Notes under the pieces: model-generated
The model's input: only the letters and a program-made list of their open reading frames with translations
Told to the model about the DNA's origin: nothing
Databases searched by the model: none
Source of the DNA: Pyricularia pennisetigena
Taxonomy: Eukaryota; Ascomycota; Sordariomycetes; Magnaporthales; Pyriculariaceae
Reading direction: 5' to 3'
Assembly: GCF_004337985.1 (NCBI RefSeq)
Contig: NW_021940923.1
Span: 620,001 to 684,000, forward strand
Length of the DNA: 64,000 bases
Position numbers and translations under genes: made by a program
Shown here: positions 21,575 to 35,020 of the stretch, in pieces
How the letters are laid out: each line of letters starts with the position of its first letter
Numbering within the stretch: the stretch's first letter is position 1

Positions 21575-24500
21575 CTAACCCAAAACCGGGCCCGGGAGGG
21601 GAAACCCACGATTTTTACCAAGACCTAATAGCGAATATTAAGATATTAGAGGAACGTATAGTTTGAATGCAATTGCAATCCTCGAACGCAGGCGCGATCG
21701 CGCAAAAACAACGCCTTAAAAAAAGTTTTTATATAACCCCCAACCGTATAACGGCGCACCGGTTACGTTTATAATTTGGAAATAAACTATTTCGTACAAA
21801 TTAATACGCGACGCGGAATTTATTGGAAACTAGCGCGACCAATTCGAATACGTATAATCCAGTTTAACCACGATAATATAAAATATAATCCGCTTTTTTA
21901 CGAAATAAAAAGTACGGGAAAAGGGTATAATTGCGAAAATTTTATCGAATATTTGGGGCGCACGTACGACGATTTATATAAAAAAGTTTAAACTTTCGCC
22001 GAATTAGGAATATTTCGTATACGATACGGCGAATTATTCGCACATTTTTTAATTAAATTTAAACGCCTTTTTACAGCGACCGGGAACTTCGAATAATTAA
22101 AAAAATACGGGCCAATTATTTGCGTTTTCTGGTCGTTAATCGGATAAAAAAGGCGTCGGTAGAAAAGGGTATTGCCTCCGATTCCCACCACGGATTTATT
22201 ATTATATACCGCTATATTGCCCAAAATTTAGAAATTATTAATTTGGATAAACATTTCGGCCAAAAACGGAACGCCCCCTTTCCATATTCCTTATAAACTG
22301 GTTTTAAAAATATAATAATAATCAACGTATTAACGATAAAAATTAACCGCGGCCGTTATAACGGTGGTAAAAAACGAGGAAGGCGCCGATTAAATGGAAA
22401 TAAAAGAAAAAATGGGAATTTATAAATATCCGTTTAGGAATTCCAACGACGCCGGGAAATAAGGGTTTACTTCCGTTACGGGTCCATTTTTCATTACGCC
22501 CAAAATTAGTAATTCGCGCCGGTTATACGTTTGACGTCGAATAACCCCGAAAAAGGAAAAAATTAATCCTAGACCGCAATTTTAACCTAAAGGAAAACCG
22601 ACGCGGCGGGCCCCGATTATCCCATAATACGCCAGCAAATATAAATCGGCAAAAATAATTAAAGAAATTATAAACTGTAATAAATGGGCGATAATTCTTT
22701 ATCCCGGTTTAAATTAATTTAACGAAGTTAATTATCATACAAATGGATTTAAAATACGAATATTACGCGGTTATCAATAGAAATTATACCGAAAAGTTAG
22801 GAATAAGAAAAGTTTTTTTACTATAAACCCGCCGGTTAGGCACGGTAACGGGATAAATACAAACCAATATACGGGAAATAAATAATTGCGACGTAAATAT
22901 CCACGGTTAATTTGCGCCGATATCCTTTCATGTAATCCCGGGATTAACCCAAAATTTAGTTTTAGGATTCCCTTGGATAACCCACCCAAAAATGGTATTT
23001 AACCGAAATTAAAAAAAATTAAGAATAAGGTCCGTTAAAGGGTTATTCGTGCAAAAACTGTCCCTGCGCCCAAAAATCAGGAAATTTTGGGTGGTTATAA
23101 ACAACGTATTTCTGGTAACGGCCCGAAAAACAAAACAAAATACGAACGAATAAATGGAATTCGCCTTTATTTTACTACGAAATACAACCCGGGTCCTAGT
23201 TTTGTCGGCGGTAAGTAAAAATAACGTAAAAACCCGGCGACGTTACCCGAAAAATTAAAAGGTTTCGAAAACCTATTTAACAACGGTAAAACTTCGGTTT
23301 TACCCCCGTATAAAAACGAATTAAACTATTATATCCGGATTTAAAAAAATAATAACGTTAAATCCCCGTTGTTATTATAAAACCGGTTATATTATATACC
23401 GTGCGATTAACTGCTGGAATTGCGGCGACAAATAATCGATATAATGAATAAAAAATGGATCCGAGCAAACGCGTCGTTAACCGCGGCCCCGGTCCTAATA
23501 ATTCAGAAAGCTTTTGGAAAATGGCGTTTATACGTCGATTATAAAATATTAAACGCTATTATAATACGGGACCGGTATTTTTACTATTAATCAAAAAAAC
23601 GTTCCGCTCCTTTTTCGGGGTAAAATGGTTTATTAAAATAAACGTACGCGCAATTTTTTATAAATTACGCGTGGCCGAAAAGGATAAATATTTTACAATT
23701 TTTCGCACAAAATTCCGATTGTTCGCATAGTTAATATACCCGTTCAGATTAACGGGCGCCCCGGCCACGTTTTAACGATATATTAACGGCGTCCACGGAA
23801 ATATATCGGGCGAATATATATTAATATATCTGGACGATATTTTGATTTATACGTCCGGTTCCAAAACGGATTATTAGCGGAAAATTGCTTATATTTTAGG
23901 AAAGTTAAAAAAAGCGGAATTGAATTTAAATTTCGATAAAAACGCGTTCGCAATTACCTCCGTTAAATATTTTCGGTTAATTATATACGCCAGTATAGGC
24001 GTGGAAACCAGTCCGGAAAAATTGCGCGCAATACGGGAATGGGAAACCCCGACGAAATTACGAAAACTGCGCGGTTTCCTAGGATTTGCCAATTTTAACC
24101 AAAATTTTATAAGCGGGTATTCCGGTCTGACGGCGCGTTTATTTCTGTTTATTGAAAAAAAACCGTTTAAATAAATATTAAAAAAAAGCCGTTTTTAAAA
24201 TGTTTCAACAAACATTTTTGCAAGCGCCAATATTAACCCAATAAAGTGACGAAACGGAAATAAAAATAAAAACGGACTATTCCGGCGCAACCATCGGGGG
24301 GTATTAATATAAAAAGGGAGAAATGGGTTATAAAAACCGGTCATATTTTATTCCGTTAAACTAATGACGGCCCAGCGTAGTTATATTATTTCTAATAAAA
24401 AATTGCTCGCGGTCGTCCATCATTTGCAAATATGGGAAATGGAGCTACGTAATATCCGTTTTCCTTTGACTATTTTTACGGATTATAAAATATTCGAATA

Positions 24501-27108
24501 TTTTACAAAGCCGAAAGTAATATTAAAACGACAAATACGGTAAGCGGAAGTCCTATCCAAATTTAATCACATTTGCAAATACTGATTAGGGAAGCACGCG
24601 ATAATTCCCCACGCTTTATCGAGACGGAAATAGGATAAAACTAACGAAGAAAGGAAAACGATAATATTACGCCTAATACCCGGTAAAATTAAAATAGGTA
24701 TTTTTTAAATATTATTATAAAATATATTACCGGCGGTCCCGGAAAAAATATCTATTTTCCAATATCTTTATATAACCGATTTTGGAATTAAATAGCGGAA
24801 AAAACCCTGTATACGTTTATAAACGTAACGCGGTCCAATAAAATATAAAACGATTTCCACCCGAGGCCAAAACGATTGTATACATAACGGATTGTTTAAT
24901 AAACGCCTCCGGCACGCTATTATATAGAAACCGCTTTTAATTACCCAATAAAAAACCTTTAGTTGAGGTAATTTTGCAATGAACCCACGAATCCCTAATA
25001 TTTAATTATTGCGGTAAAAATGATATATTTACAATCCTGCCCCGAAATTGCTATTAGGACGGGATGGCTGAACATATCCGACGATTCGTACGCAATTGCA
25101 ATATTTACGGCAAAATAAAACCGTCGAAACGACGCAAATAAAAACTATTGTGATTTTTACCAATACTGGACAGGTTTTGGAAACAAATTTCCATCGATTT
25201 TATAGCGGGTCTCCCAGGCAACGATACGGATATACCGCGTAATATAATGGCTATAATTAATAAATTTTCCAAATATATCCAATTAAAAATAATAAACTCG
25301 ATAAAGGCCGAAATTTGCGCCGCAAAATTCGTATTTATTTAGTGGCGGTTTTAGAGTTTTTTTAACGCAATTATATCGGACCGGGGGTTAAATTGGGTAA
25401 AAAGTTTTTAGTCGGAACTATACCGACAACTAAATGTTTTACAATTATTATTAACGTTTTATTACCTAAAAACGGATAATAATACGGATCGTATTAATTA
25501 GGAAATGCAATATTACCTAAAGACGTTCGTGGTATTCGACTAAACAAATTGGCCCGGACATTTACCCGCCGTTTAATTAACGTTGAATAATAAGAATTTA
25601 TTAATTACGGAAAACCAATCCTAATAAACTATTATTAAATTATAAAATAAACGCGGTCCCGGTAATATAAGCAAATGGAGGACCGGGTTCCACGCCCAAA
25701 AACCGCGCGAATTTGTGTTTACAATGTTTTAAAAACGGTTCTGTTAATTATATGCGTTATTGAGCATATAATGGGTTCACCTTTATTTGTATATAAGCCA
25801 TAATGGATAGTGCCGAAGTGGGGCTATTGGGGCTGTCGGATTTTCTATTATATTTTATGTCTTGCAGGAGTCGCGATTTAAAATGTCAGCGAATGGGGTT
25901 CCAACCTGTACAAGGTTTAACACCCACCCTGCACCTACGAGTCAGCTACCATGTACCGGGTTGAAATTTTCACCAAATTAGCAAATTAGTTCGCACCCAG
26001 AAATGGTTTATATGGAAATAAGGGTATTTTTTCAACAACGCATACAAAATAATTTTTCGGAAAATCGTGTGCGGCACGGGAACGTTTTGCGGGGTGCGGA
26101 CCCCCACTTCGATGTCGGAAAGTATGTAAGGGAGACAAAGCAAAATCTCCCCCACCGATGAATTAAATCTATCAATCCCAAAATTAGTGAACCACTTTAA
26201 TGCATTTAAGTCCTGTAATTACAGGCTTTTACAATAAAACTAGTACCACGCCGCACCTAGGCTAGTGCCTAAACCCCTGTTAGCAACACATATTATTAAC
26301 AGGTATAAACGTGGCCCACGCCGTTATAATTGATATATAGCAACGCCAAAAAAAGACGCAAATAAAACACGGAAACCGGCGGAACGCTTTGAAAAAAAAA
26401 TAAAATTTTCCTTAACCTATAAAACGTTAGAAGTAACCGCCCGAATAGAAAATTTAATTTTGTAACGAATAAATATATAATTGTAACAATTTTTATATTA
26501 TTAACGGTTACGTTAAACGTCCCGAAAAAATTCCACCCCACCTTTAACGTAAAATTAATCGAAAAAGCCGCGGACGACCCATTACCGTCCCAAACACGTA
26601 CCGACATTAAACCCAACCCGTTATTAGTCCCATTAAATTTGGAAAATAATACCGCGGAGGAATGGGTAATGGAAGAAATTCTGGCCGCAAAAAGCGCAAT
26701 AAAAAAAAGCGTAAACGTAAAACTTTAATAAAATAAAACAATCACGACGAATTTACGTGGAAAAGTTTGTTGATAATGGAAATTAAACGGGTATCAAACG
26801 AATTTGAAACGAGATAAAGGCCGGCCAGGACGAATAATAACCTAATATCGAAACGACGCCAACAAAAAAATATTTAGCCGGATTAGAAAACTGTTATAAT
26901 GAATAAAAAAACCGACAATTCCCTGGTAAAAAAACGACGCGGTAAACCTAAAACAAATATTAATTTGACCAATTATACGGTGGAAACATACGTAAATTTA
27001 AACCTTTTCCCAGGGCGAAAAATAATAAAAATAAACCGACGACCACGTAAACCGCGCCTATTTTTAGCGCGGCGTAACCGCATAAAACCCACCCAACCTT
27101 TAAATTGA
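21575..27108 (+). pseudogene. Ty3/gypsy element 2 gag-pol relic (split by solo copia LTR)
   Basis: Heavily RIP-mutated chromovirus-type polyprotein. Gag begins A-N-P-K-P-G-P-G (about 21578); protease/RT link H-V-I-P-G-L-T-Q-N-L-V-L-G-F-P-W (about 22930); RT around 23470-24175 with I-Y-L-D-D-I-L-I-Y-T (about 23825) and L-R-G-F-L-G-F-A-N-F (about 24070); RNase H with T-D-H-K-I-L-E-Y-F (about 24480) and H-A-L-S-R-R; integrase I-S-I-D-F-I-A-G-L-P-G-N-D (about 25190) and A-I-I-S-D-R-G-L-N-W; chromodomain E-E-W-V-M-E-E-I-L then D-E-F-T-W-K-S (26655-26790). A basic tail follows to 27108. A solo LTR sits at 25742-26301. Stop codons every few tens of codons. Confidence 0.82.
25742..26301 (+). mobile_element. 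Solo LTR of the copia A/B/C family in gypsy 2
   Basis: 560 bp with TGTTAATTATATGCG...TATTATTAACA, no internal region. It splits the gypsy 2 polyprotein between integrase and chromodomain. Flanking pentamers GGTTC and GGTAT agree at only three positions, so the duplication is mutated or absent. An antisense 61-codon frame (26155-25970) is intact. Confidence 0.8.
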
Positions 27109-27779
27109 ATTAATATATATAACACGAAACGAGAATTTCGAGCGATAATAGAATATTAATCGAAAATTTCATCATGTATTTCCGATTTACCATCCAAACT
27201 TTTTTCCTCCTTTTTTCTCTCCCCTATTTTAACGTCCTCCTTTTTTATTTTATTATTTTCCGCGTTTTCTCGGAAATTGGAAATTCCCATTATTTAAGGA
27301 ATTGGTTAACCTCCCGCAATAAAACGGTACGACGACGTACGGTATTTTTAATTCAAAAAGGTTTACGACGGAACTTTCCAAAAAACGGGTTTTTATTTAT
27401 ATTATAACCAAAAGTACCGAAACGCGATGAAACAAAAGCGCGGGGGCGTGAGAAATTAAATATATACCGGGTCGGGGCACGGGTAAAACGGGGGACAATT
27501 GGGTAAAGCGAAAAAAGGGTTTCGAAATAACGACGAAACGTAATAGTGGTAAAAACAAAAAAACGCGGGGAATACGCGGGACGAAATGGGCGCACAAAAG
27601 CAGCGGGGGAAAGGATTAAAATAACGATTAAAATAGAGAAAATATTATTTTTTCGGCGCGTTTTTTGCAAACTTTTTTTATAATACAACGTATTACGTTC
27701 CTAAAAAATTGAAAAATTAATAACGTTATCGAAACAATTATATATTCAAGGAACGAAACGTATTTCCAAATAAATGAGA
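27109..27779. other. Unassigned AT-rich sequence after gypsy 2
   Basis: A pyrimidine-rich stretch at 27180-27270 and overlapping frames on both strands without recognisable similarity. It may include the 3' untranslated region and LTR of gypsy 2; I cannot delimit them. Confidence 0.35.
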
Positions 27780-28290
27780 CCGCGCGCGAAAAATTGTATT
27801 AATTAACAGCTACAATTACCGCCGCTAAGGGAAAAAATATTAAATATAATAGCAAAAATAATGGTTTTTGTAAAAGTCGTCGCGGCCCCGGAATTGGCCA
27901 TTTTATTTTATACGTCCTGGTAAACGCGGACCCAATTAGTATACGCGATAAAAAGATTTCGAAACAAGACGGTATTTTTACCAGGAACTATTTTACCATT
28001 TACGACGGTATTCTTAATTAAAGATTGGACGATATAACGACCATTATAGGTCGTAATCTTTAATTTTTGCAAACGGCGGCGAAAAACAAAAATAAAGCCG
28101 TAAACGGCCTGGTTATAATAATAACACGATTTTATGGTGTCGTAATATCGCTGGTAACCAATACCGTCGGGGGTAGGACTATATTCCCAACCTTATATAT
28201 TTTGGACGTTTTTACGCAGGAAACGCAAAAAATAATCACATTTTCCGGTACGGGATATTCGTCATTATTTATATTTAAATAATTTTAAAT
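27780..28290 (+). pseudogene. Possible RecQ-like helicase fragment
   Basis: A pattern reminiscent of the second helicase lobe of repeat-associated fungal RecQ-like helicases: F-V-K-V-V-A-A-P-E-L-A-I-L-F (about 27860), K-T-V-F-L-P-G-T-I-L-P (about 27970), L-V-I-I-I-T-R-F-Y-G-V-V-I (about 28110) and F-T-Q-E-T-Q-K-I (about 28210) where a Q-E-x-G-R-x-G-R-D motif would be expected. The key arginines are not preserved. It ends 100 bp before an LTR fragment. This is a weak call. Confidence 0.28.
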
Positions 28291-28397
28291 GTTTGCGGTA
28301 CCAATAACGCGACCAAAACATTGCAAATATATATTAACAATACCACCCATCGGTATTTAATCGATACGATTTACAAATGGGCGGTTATTATCATTAT

Positions 28398-28635
28398 TGT
28401 TAATTATATGCGTTATTTAGCATGTAATAGGTCCACTTTTATTTGTATATAAACCACAATAGATAGTGCCGAAGCGGGGCTGTTGGGGCTGTCGGAATTT
28501 CCGTTATTTTTTGTGTTGCAGGAGTTGCGATTCAAAGTGTTAGCGGGTGGGGTTTCACCCTGTGCCGGGTTTAACACCCACCCTGCACTTACGAGCCAGC
28601 TACCCTATACCAGGTTAAAATTTTCACTAAGTCAG
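28398..28635 (+). mobile_element. Copia-family LTR fragment
   Basis: The first ~238 bp of a copia A/B/C LTR (TGTTAATTATATGCG... to CACTAAGTCAG) cut by the left terminus of transposon copy 3. Confidence 0.8.
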
Positions 28636-29902
28636 TAGTCTCAGTGCTCAGACTAAACCTCCTTGCTTCGCAGTGGGGACCGAACGCTCCATTTACCTTT
28701 TAACCACATGGTTTGTCGACCAATTATATTGGCCGAAAAGATCGCCCTCGTTCTAGTCTGAGGACATCTTGTCGCATTTCGCCGTTTATAACGGGTATAT
28801 ACATTATATTATAAATAGGCCTTATAAGCGCCCTGCGACCGCAGGTTAAATGCACTTGCATTTTCTAAACGCGCAACCAATTGAAGAGCGGTATAATTGA
28901 CACATTGTATTTAAAATATAACAGCAAAAAAAACAGTATAACTACAGTATGCAATTAATGTGCGAATATTATATTAAATAGAAATTATAAAAATATAAAA
29001 TTACCTGCCTTGGATTGATTGGAGCTTAAGAAATTTGGCATCGAAAACCGCGTACCCATATTTAATTTACAGGAAAGAGATTTCAATGATAATAAAACTT
29101 GTATTTTATTATTACATTCAATTATTCTTTTGAGTAAAAATATGTAATACTGGCTTAAAACCAAGTATTGATATTTAAAATTAAGCAAATTTAGAACTAT
29201 AAAGTGCGCGCAATTATCGTTTAAAACAAAGCTTTTATCAATACTTTTATATTATTTATTAATCTGTCGAAAAACTAAATACTTTAAGCAAACAGCTTCA
29301 AAATGAAACGAAATCTTAGTATTCCCATTCCGTTGTAAGCCTTTATATAATCGTTAAACAACTTCAGTTTTATAAATTTTATTTAATTGAATAAAGCAAA
29401 AAATAGAAAAAAGCACCAATTTAACATTTCCTTTTATAACAAAGTAATATGGACGGGTATTACAAATCAGATCTCACGTTGACGTTTCTTTATATATTTT
29501 ATTCAATCCCTGAGATTCTGGTTGTATTAATGTAAAAATTGGAAAAAATATAAAAGCGTTTCGATTGTGAATTATATATAAATTACATACATTTTACCTA
29601 TCCGCCTATTTAACGGCGTATATAATTCGACATATATACCATATAAGAAATATTATATTATGTATATACACATATACCATCCCTCACGGGCGGAGTGCAT
29701 AAAGTTTGGCCGCAAAATGAAATAATATAAAATTAATTAAATAAAGCAAAAAATAGATCAAAAATATATATTCAGCATTTTTTTATATAAAAGGTTTCTC
29801 AAAGCGAATACTGTAAGCAAGATCTACCGTGGGCGTTTATTTATATACGTCATCCAATCCCTGTAATTTTGGTTTTTTATTATCAAAATTGATAAAAATA
29901 TA
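28636..29902 (+). mobile_element. TAGTCTCAG-family transposon copy 3, right part missing
   Basis: Left terminus TAGTCTCAGTGCTCAGACTA at 28636 with the TTCGCAGTGGGG block. The interior matches copies 2 and 4 at lower similarity and contains one 310-bp unit (about 29390-29700) and part of a second. It ends abruptly at the copia B LTR, and no right terminus reappears beyond copia B. Confidence 0.72.
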
Positions 29903-30412
29903 TGTTAACAATATGGGTTGCTAACAGGGGTCTAGGCATTAGCCTAGGTGCGGCGTGGTGCTAGTTGCGTTGTAAAAGCCTGTAATTACAGGGCTTGAAT
30001 GCATTAAATTCACTAAATTTGGGATTAATAAATTTAATTTATTGGTGGGGGAGATTTTATTTTATCTCCCTTACATACTCTCCGACCTCGAAATGGGGGT
30101 CCGCACCCCGCAAAGGGTTCCGGTGCCGCACACGATTTTCCGAAAAATTAGTTAATATGCGTTATTGAAAAAACACCCTCATTTCCATACAAACCATCTT
30201 TAGGTTCGCACTAATTTGATAATTTGGTAAAAATTTTCAACCCGGTACAGGGTGAAACCCCATTCGCTGACTTTGAATTGCAATTCCTGCAATACACAAA
30301 ATATAACAGAAAATTTAACAACCTTAACAACCCCATTTCGGCACTATTTATTATAATTTATATACAAATAAGAATGGACCTATTACATGCTAAATAACGC
30401 ATATAATTAACA
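29903..30412 (-). repeat. 3' LTR of copia B
   Basis: 510 bp, shorter than its partners, mostly because the stretch just after GGTACAGGG near 30250 is missing. The antisense frame seen in other LTRs is closed by TAA here. Confidence 0.82.
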
Positions 30413-30692
30413 CCCCTTTTTTGCTACTATTCACATAAAATCGGAAAAAACAAGTACATAAAAAAATAAAACCTTAAAAAAAGAAATCCCTTTTATATCC
30501 CAACCCGACTCGAACTCCCGATATGAACCCCCTGGATAACTAAGCCTTTTGTACCGATCTATAACCCCCAAATGGACGAACCCCCGAATTGGAAAAAACC
30601 CCCAAAATTGTAATAACCCCCGGATTCGAACCCCCGATTTGCATAATATTAACCTACGGAATTAATTATTGAACCAGGTAGCTAATTTGGCT
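30413..30692 (-). other. Polypurine tract, G-tracts and tRNA-like segment of copia B
   Basis: CCCCTTTTTT (30413) is the polypurine tract. Five C-runs at 30526-30640 are GGGGG runs on the element strand. On the minus strand TTAGCTACCTGGTTCAAT and GGGGGTTCGAATCC (30676-30616) form the best-preserved tRNA-like A and B boxes of the three copies. The T-stem does not pair fully. Confidence 0.5.
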
Positions 30693-31059
30693 GTTCTTTG
30701 GTAATAGTCCGAACTAAATATATTATATAAGGTATTTTAAATACGTAAATCGCCCAAAACACGAGCTTTTTTAATTTTAATTCAACTTCTAATATAGGGT
30801 CGGTATAACTCGCTTATTAATTAACCTGTGCAGGGTAAATTCGGGTAATACGGCCGGTATTGGGCTAACAAAAATCCAATATTTGCAAATAAAAAAAATG
30901 TAATGGGTAATTAATTAACGAATGAATTAAATACCCTAAAATTCAATAGGTAAAAACTAAGCTTTTAGGGGTTAAAACCCTACAAATTCTAAAAAAACCT
31001 TATAAATTGGAAGCCTTAGGGGTTTTGTTAGGCTATTAGCGGGCATTTGTTTGTATTCC

Positions 31060-31420
31060 AGGTATTTTAAGGTTATTAATCCTTTTGTAATTAATTCCCA
31101 TACCTAATAAAATTTTAATAACGTATGTTTATTACGTTAATGGTGCGTAGGGTTATATACGTTAGCTATAAAAGCTGTATTATCTCCAAATATTGCAATA
31201 GGGCCTTTTATAGGTAATCCAATTTTTATAAATAAGTTTTTAAACCACTGTATTTTACGCAGGGCTTCCGCTAAGGTATCGGTTTCGGCTTTTGGAGTGC
31301 TTAAAACTATAATACTAACGTTTTTGCACTTCCACGTTATAGGGCCCTTGAATAGGGTATACAAATATCCGTAAATGGATTTTGAATTTTCCCTAGCCCC
31401 GGCAAAATCGTTATTACTAA
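31060..31420 (-). pseudogene. Copia B RNase H pseudogene
   Basis: Same block as in copia A: S-I-Y-G-Y-L-Y-T-L-F, I-T-W-K-C-K, L-S-T-P-K-A-E, and I-F-G-D-N-T-A with the Asp that is Asn in copy A. It ends with N-P-T-H-H and a stop. Confidence 0.75.
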
Positions 31421-31899
31421 AACCCAGTAATTTTAAGCTTTTAAAACCCCCTATTAAAAAATTGGGTGGTAATTCGGCTTTAAATATTTTATTTCCGTAA
31501 CAAATAAATAAAAATTTAATGCCCGCTAAATAACGTAATAGGTTTTTAACTGCCGTTAAATGGATTATAATAGCTTTGGTTAAAAAACCTAAAAACCATT
31601 AAACCGTAAAACCGATATCTGGGCGCGTTAATAGCATTAAATATATAAAGGTGCCGATAATACGCTGTAATAATTTAATTTCCAGCACATTTACGGGTTG
31701 ACCCCCGCTATATTCTAGCATACCCGGTTATAAAGGAACAAATGCAAATTTGCAATTAGCTAATCGGAACGTTGCTAATACTTCATTTATATATTAATTT
31801 CAATGGAACCAAAATAGGCGTTTAAACCTATCTTTTATAATTTAAACGCCTAAAAAATAGGCTGCAGGGCCCCTGTCTTCCAACGCGTATACCTTATTA

Positions 31900-32735
31900 A
31901 AACGGGTTTTTGAATCCTAAGTATATTGCAATTAAAGACTTATTAGCAGGCAATCGTTTACAAAAGTAACGATAAAATGTTTGGATTTAACGTTATAAAA
32001 AACAGCGGGATTAGAGATTAATAGGTTAAAACCTTTTTTAAAAAATAGGTATTTAAATCTGTTTTGCCATTCTTTTGGACCCTGTTTCAAACCATATAAC
32101 GCCTTTTCCAACTGTATAACCTGCAAATTTTTCGGCTTATAACCCATTTCCACTAAAATCGTAGCGGTGGTAAAATTACAGTTTTTTACCCATTCGTTAA
32201 AACCGTTTGGAATTTGCAAATATATATTTACGTCAGTAGGGTTACTATTTGAAAACGCACGGATAAAATCGATTTGTTTTATTTCCCAATTTTATGCATT
32301 AGCTATAATTAATAATATACGTCAGGTAAATGGTATATTAATGCTAGCAAAAACTTCGATATAATTTAGGCCTTCAACCTATAAGAAACCCTAATAACAA
32401 ACCTAATTTTATATTTTATATACGTAATATTTTTATCCTTTTTCAATCCAAATACCGGCCGGGTAAAAACGAAATTACGGCCTATAAGCATTTTAATTTT
32501 TGGGATAAAACGGAAGGTTTTTGCAATAACGATTTGGTCGAATTTAAACGTTAAAGCAATTAACCATTTAGCAATTTCATGGTTATTTAAGGCCTGTTGG
32601 TAACTATTTGGTTTACCATCTTTTATGGGCTTTTTCTTTATTTTGGTTTTAGTTTAAAAACAAAAATAATGCACGTAATTTATATCCATTAAATCTGGGT
32701 TTTCGAATTGCGAATTTAACTCCATATTCTGTATT
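31900..32735 (-). pseudogene. Copia B reverse transcriptase pseudogene
   Basis: Order as in copia A; the open C-terminal part (32219-31932) includes Y-L-Q/M-Q-I-P-N-G-F-N-E-W, K-A-L-Y-G-L-K-Q-G-P-K-E-W and the catalytic block as F-V-N-D instead of Y-V-D-D. Upstream, R-F-I-P-K-I-K and the V-x-x-G-F block are interrupted by stops. Confidence 0.75.
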
Positions 32736-32780
32736 TTGAATGCTAAAAACACCGGAATTTCCGTTATTTTAGGTACTGGA

Positions 32781-33905
32781 TTAGGTACCGCTACCGTTAT
32801 AGGTTCTGGGGGCAAATGGTAGGTTATATAGGTTTGGCTGCACTATATTTTCAGGGTTTAAATACCTTATAACGAGTGGTAACTGCCCTGTAACCGGTGG
32901 TAAATACCCTATATTTTCAGGGTTTTTTAAGGGATAATTATCCGCTGGAACGCTATTAATTTCGTTTTCAAATTCAAAATTAAAATCCCCCTTTAAATTT
33001 GTATTTTCCCCTTCTAAAATTTGTAATATTTCCCCGGGAATAACCAAATTTTTAACGGTTATACCCTTTATAATTTTTACGGTAAAGGTTTTATGTACGT
33101 CCCGTTTAACGGGTGCGTAAACCAACGCTGTAAACTTTGCTAAATGGGCTAAAAGTTTCACCCTTTCGGTGCGGGGAACCAATTTATTAAATTTTTGACG
33201 TTTTTCCAGCGGTATAATAACCTGGTATACAATAGTAATAACCCGAAAATGCCCTAAATTAGGCTTATACGGTAACCCAAGCTGGAATTTGGAATAAAAT
33301 TCCTCGTAAAGTGTTAAATCCCTATTATTTACCGCTATTCGGTTAATTAAATCAACCACGGTAGGTAATAAATAACATTATAAATATAATGGTAAACCCG
33401 CCGCTATAATGGTAAATTGAAATTTATCCAAAATAGCCCTAACGGACCTTTCCGTAAATCCGTTTTGGCCGTGGTTATAGGGATTCGAAATACTAAAATT
33501 AATATTTTTGCTTGTAAACCAATTTCAAAAATTTATATTAACCTCGTACCCCCCATCGAAATAAACATTTAGGGGGTAGCGCCCGTACGTAGTTTTTAAA
33601 ACCTTAAAAAAGCTTTTAATAGCTTTTAAAACCGTAGGTCCGGCTTTATTTTTTAGTGGGATAAACCACCGAAAACGTGATTTTCGGTCCACTAATAATA
33701 AAAATACGGGTTTTTTGTTGTAAAGATTTGGTTTAAGGGTTATTGTATTACCTTTTATAAAATCGAAAATATTAGGGGGTATAGGGAATGCAAACTTATC
33801 TGTACGCCTAATAAAAATGGCTTTGATATAAGTAATACAGGTAATTGCCCTAATTTTGTCGAAATTAGGTAGACCTTCTGTGATTTTAGCGGTTTTTTTT
33901 AGCAA
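32781..33905 (-). pseudogene. Copia B integrase pseudogene
   Basis: Two open segments: 33905-33525 (pre-integrase plus core with V-D-R-K-S-R-F-R-W-F and Y-F-D-G-G-Y-E-V) and 33359-32781 (C-terminal domain V-D-L-I-N-R-I-A-V, then a Pro/Asn-rich linker to RT). A few stops separate them. It is the best-preserved integrase of the three copies. Confidence 0.75.
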
Positions 33906-34139
33906 TAATAACCCTATATGCCCTAAACCCCTGTATTATAACAGGGTTTTTTGGGCCTGGATTTCTTTATAATTATTAGTAATTCCGTTTTTTACAGGGG
34001 TTAACTAACCGTCCGTAGTCCGTTTTAGGCCTAAAAAAAGGTAATTTACAGGGGCCTATTTTAAATCCGATAATAAAGGAGGTTTTAAAAACGGATTTCT
34101 TATGTGGGAAACCCCTTTTTTCGGAAATAGTCCTTTTTA

Positions 34140-35020
34140 TATTAGGTTATATAAAAGGGCTACCTAACGGTGTGCCGGGCGTACGGGGCCCAATTTTACG
34201 TGGATTTTCAGGGTTTTTACCGTTAAATTTTTGCGTTATAGGTGAATTTACGGTTATTTCCGTATTTTGTTCGGGATTTAGCTTTTCCGTTACCGTATTT
34301 TTTTCCGGTTCCGAATCGGTGTAAATTTTATAATCCCCGTTAGGGTTTATATTATTTAGTTTTATTTCCAACGGGGTTGCGTAACCCTTTATAACCCCCT
34401 GTAAAGCTATGCTAAAAACGGTGTTATATTTATTTATTATATAGGCGTAACGCGAAATAACGTTATTTCGAACAAGGATATCGCACCTTTTAACTTTTAA
34501 ATAAAACGAATGTTTAACGGTATTTAAGCGTTCCTACGCCTTGCGATCCTTATCGTATAAGGTATATTTTGATCATACGCCCCCTATATTATAATATATT
34601 AGGCTATTAACGATATTTATTCCAAACGAGGGGATATATAAAACGTTATTTAACGAAACCTTTTTAAATTCGTTAGCGTTTTGGCCGTAACGGACCTGTA
34701 TTTTTACAGTTCCGGTATTTATAAGTTTAATAGGGCCACCTCCTGTACCGATTTCGACTGTAAAACCGGGGGTATAACCGGTAAAACATTGCTTATTTGC
34801 ATACCGGTATCGGTTTCCGAATCCGAATCCGAACGTAATTTTATAATTCCGCTAATAGCGTAATTCATTTCCTGTTCCAGGGCGTTATACGTTGCGTTTT
34901 CGTTAACGTCACCTGGAGTCGAGCCCGTAAATAATTCGAAATCCATAAAATTTATGGACGTTCCAACGGTTAATCTACTGGAGGAGGATTTGATATTTTT
35001 TGCAAAAGCAGAATCCAAAT
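34140..35020 (-). pseudogene. Copia B protease/linker region with 136-bp deletion
   Basis: Identical layout to copia A. TTATTTGCA|TACCGGTATC near 34800 shows the same breakpoint as copia A; copia C has 136 more bases there, encoding the protease D-T-G site. The deletion shifts the frame. Confidence 0.65.

Noticed and set aside
27353..27688. 111-codon minus-strand frame rich in Arg, Phe, Pro
   Set aside because: Overlapping open frames on both strands in low-complexity sequence, no recognised motif.
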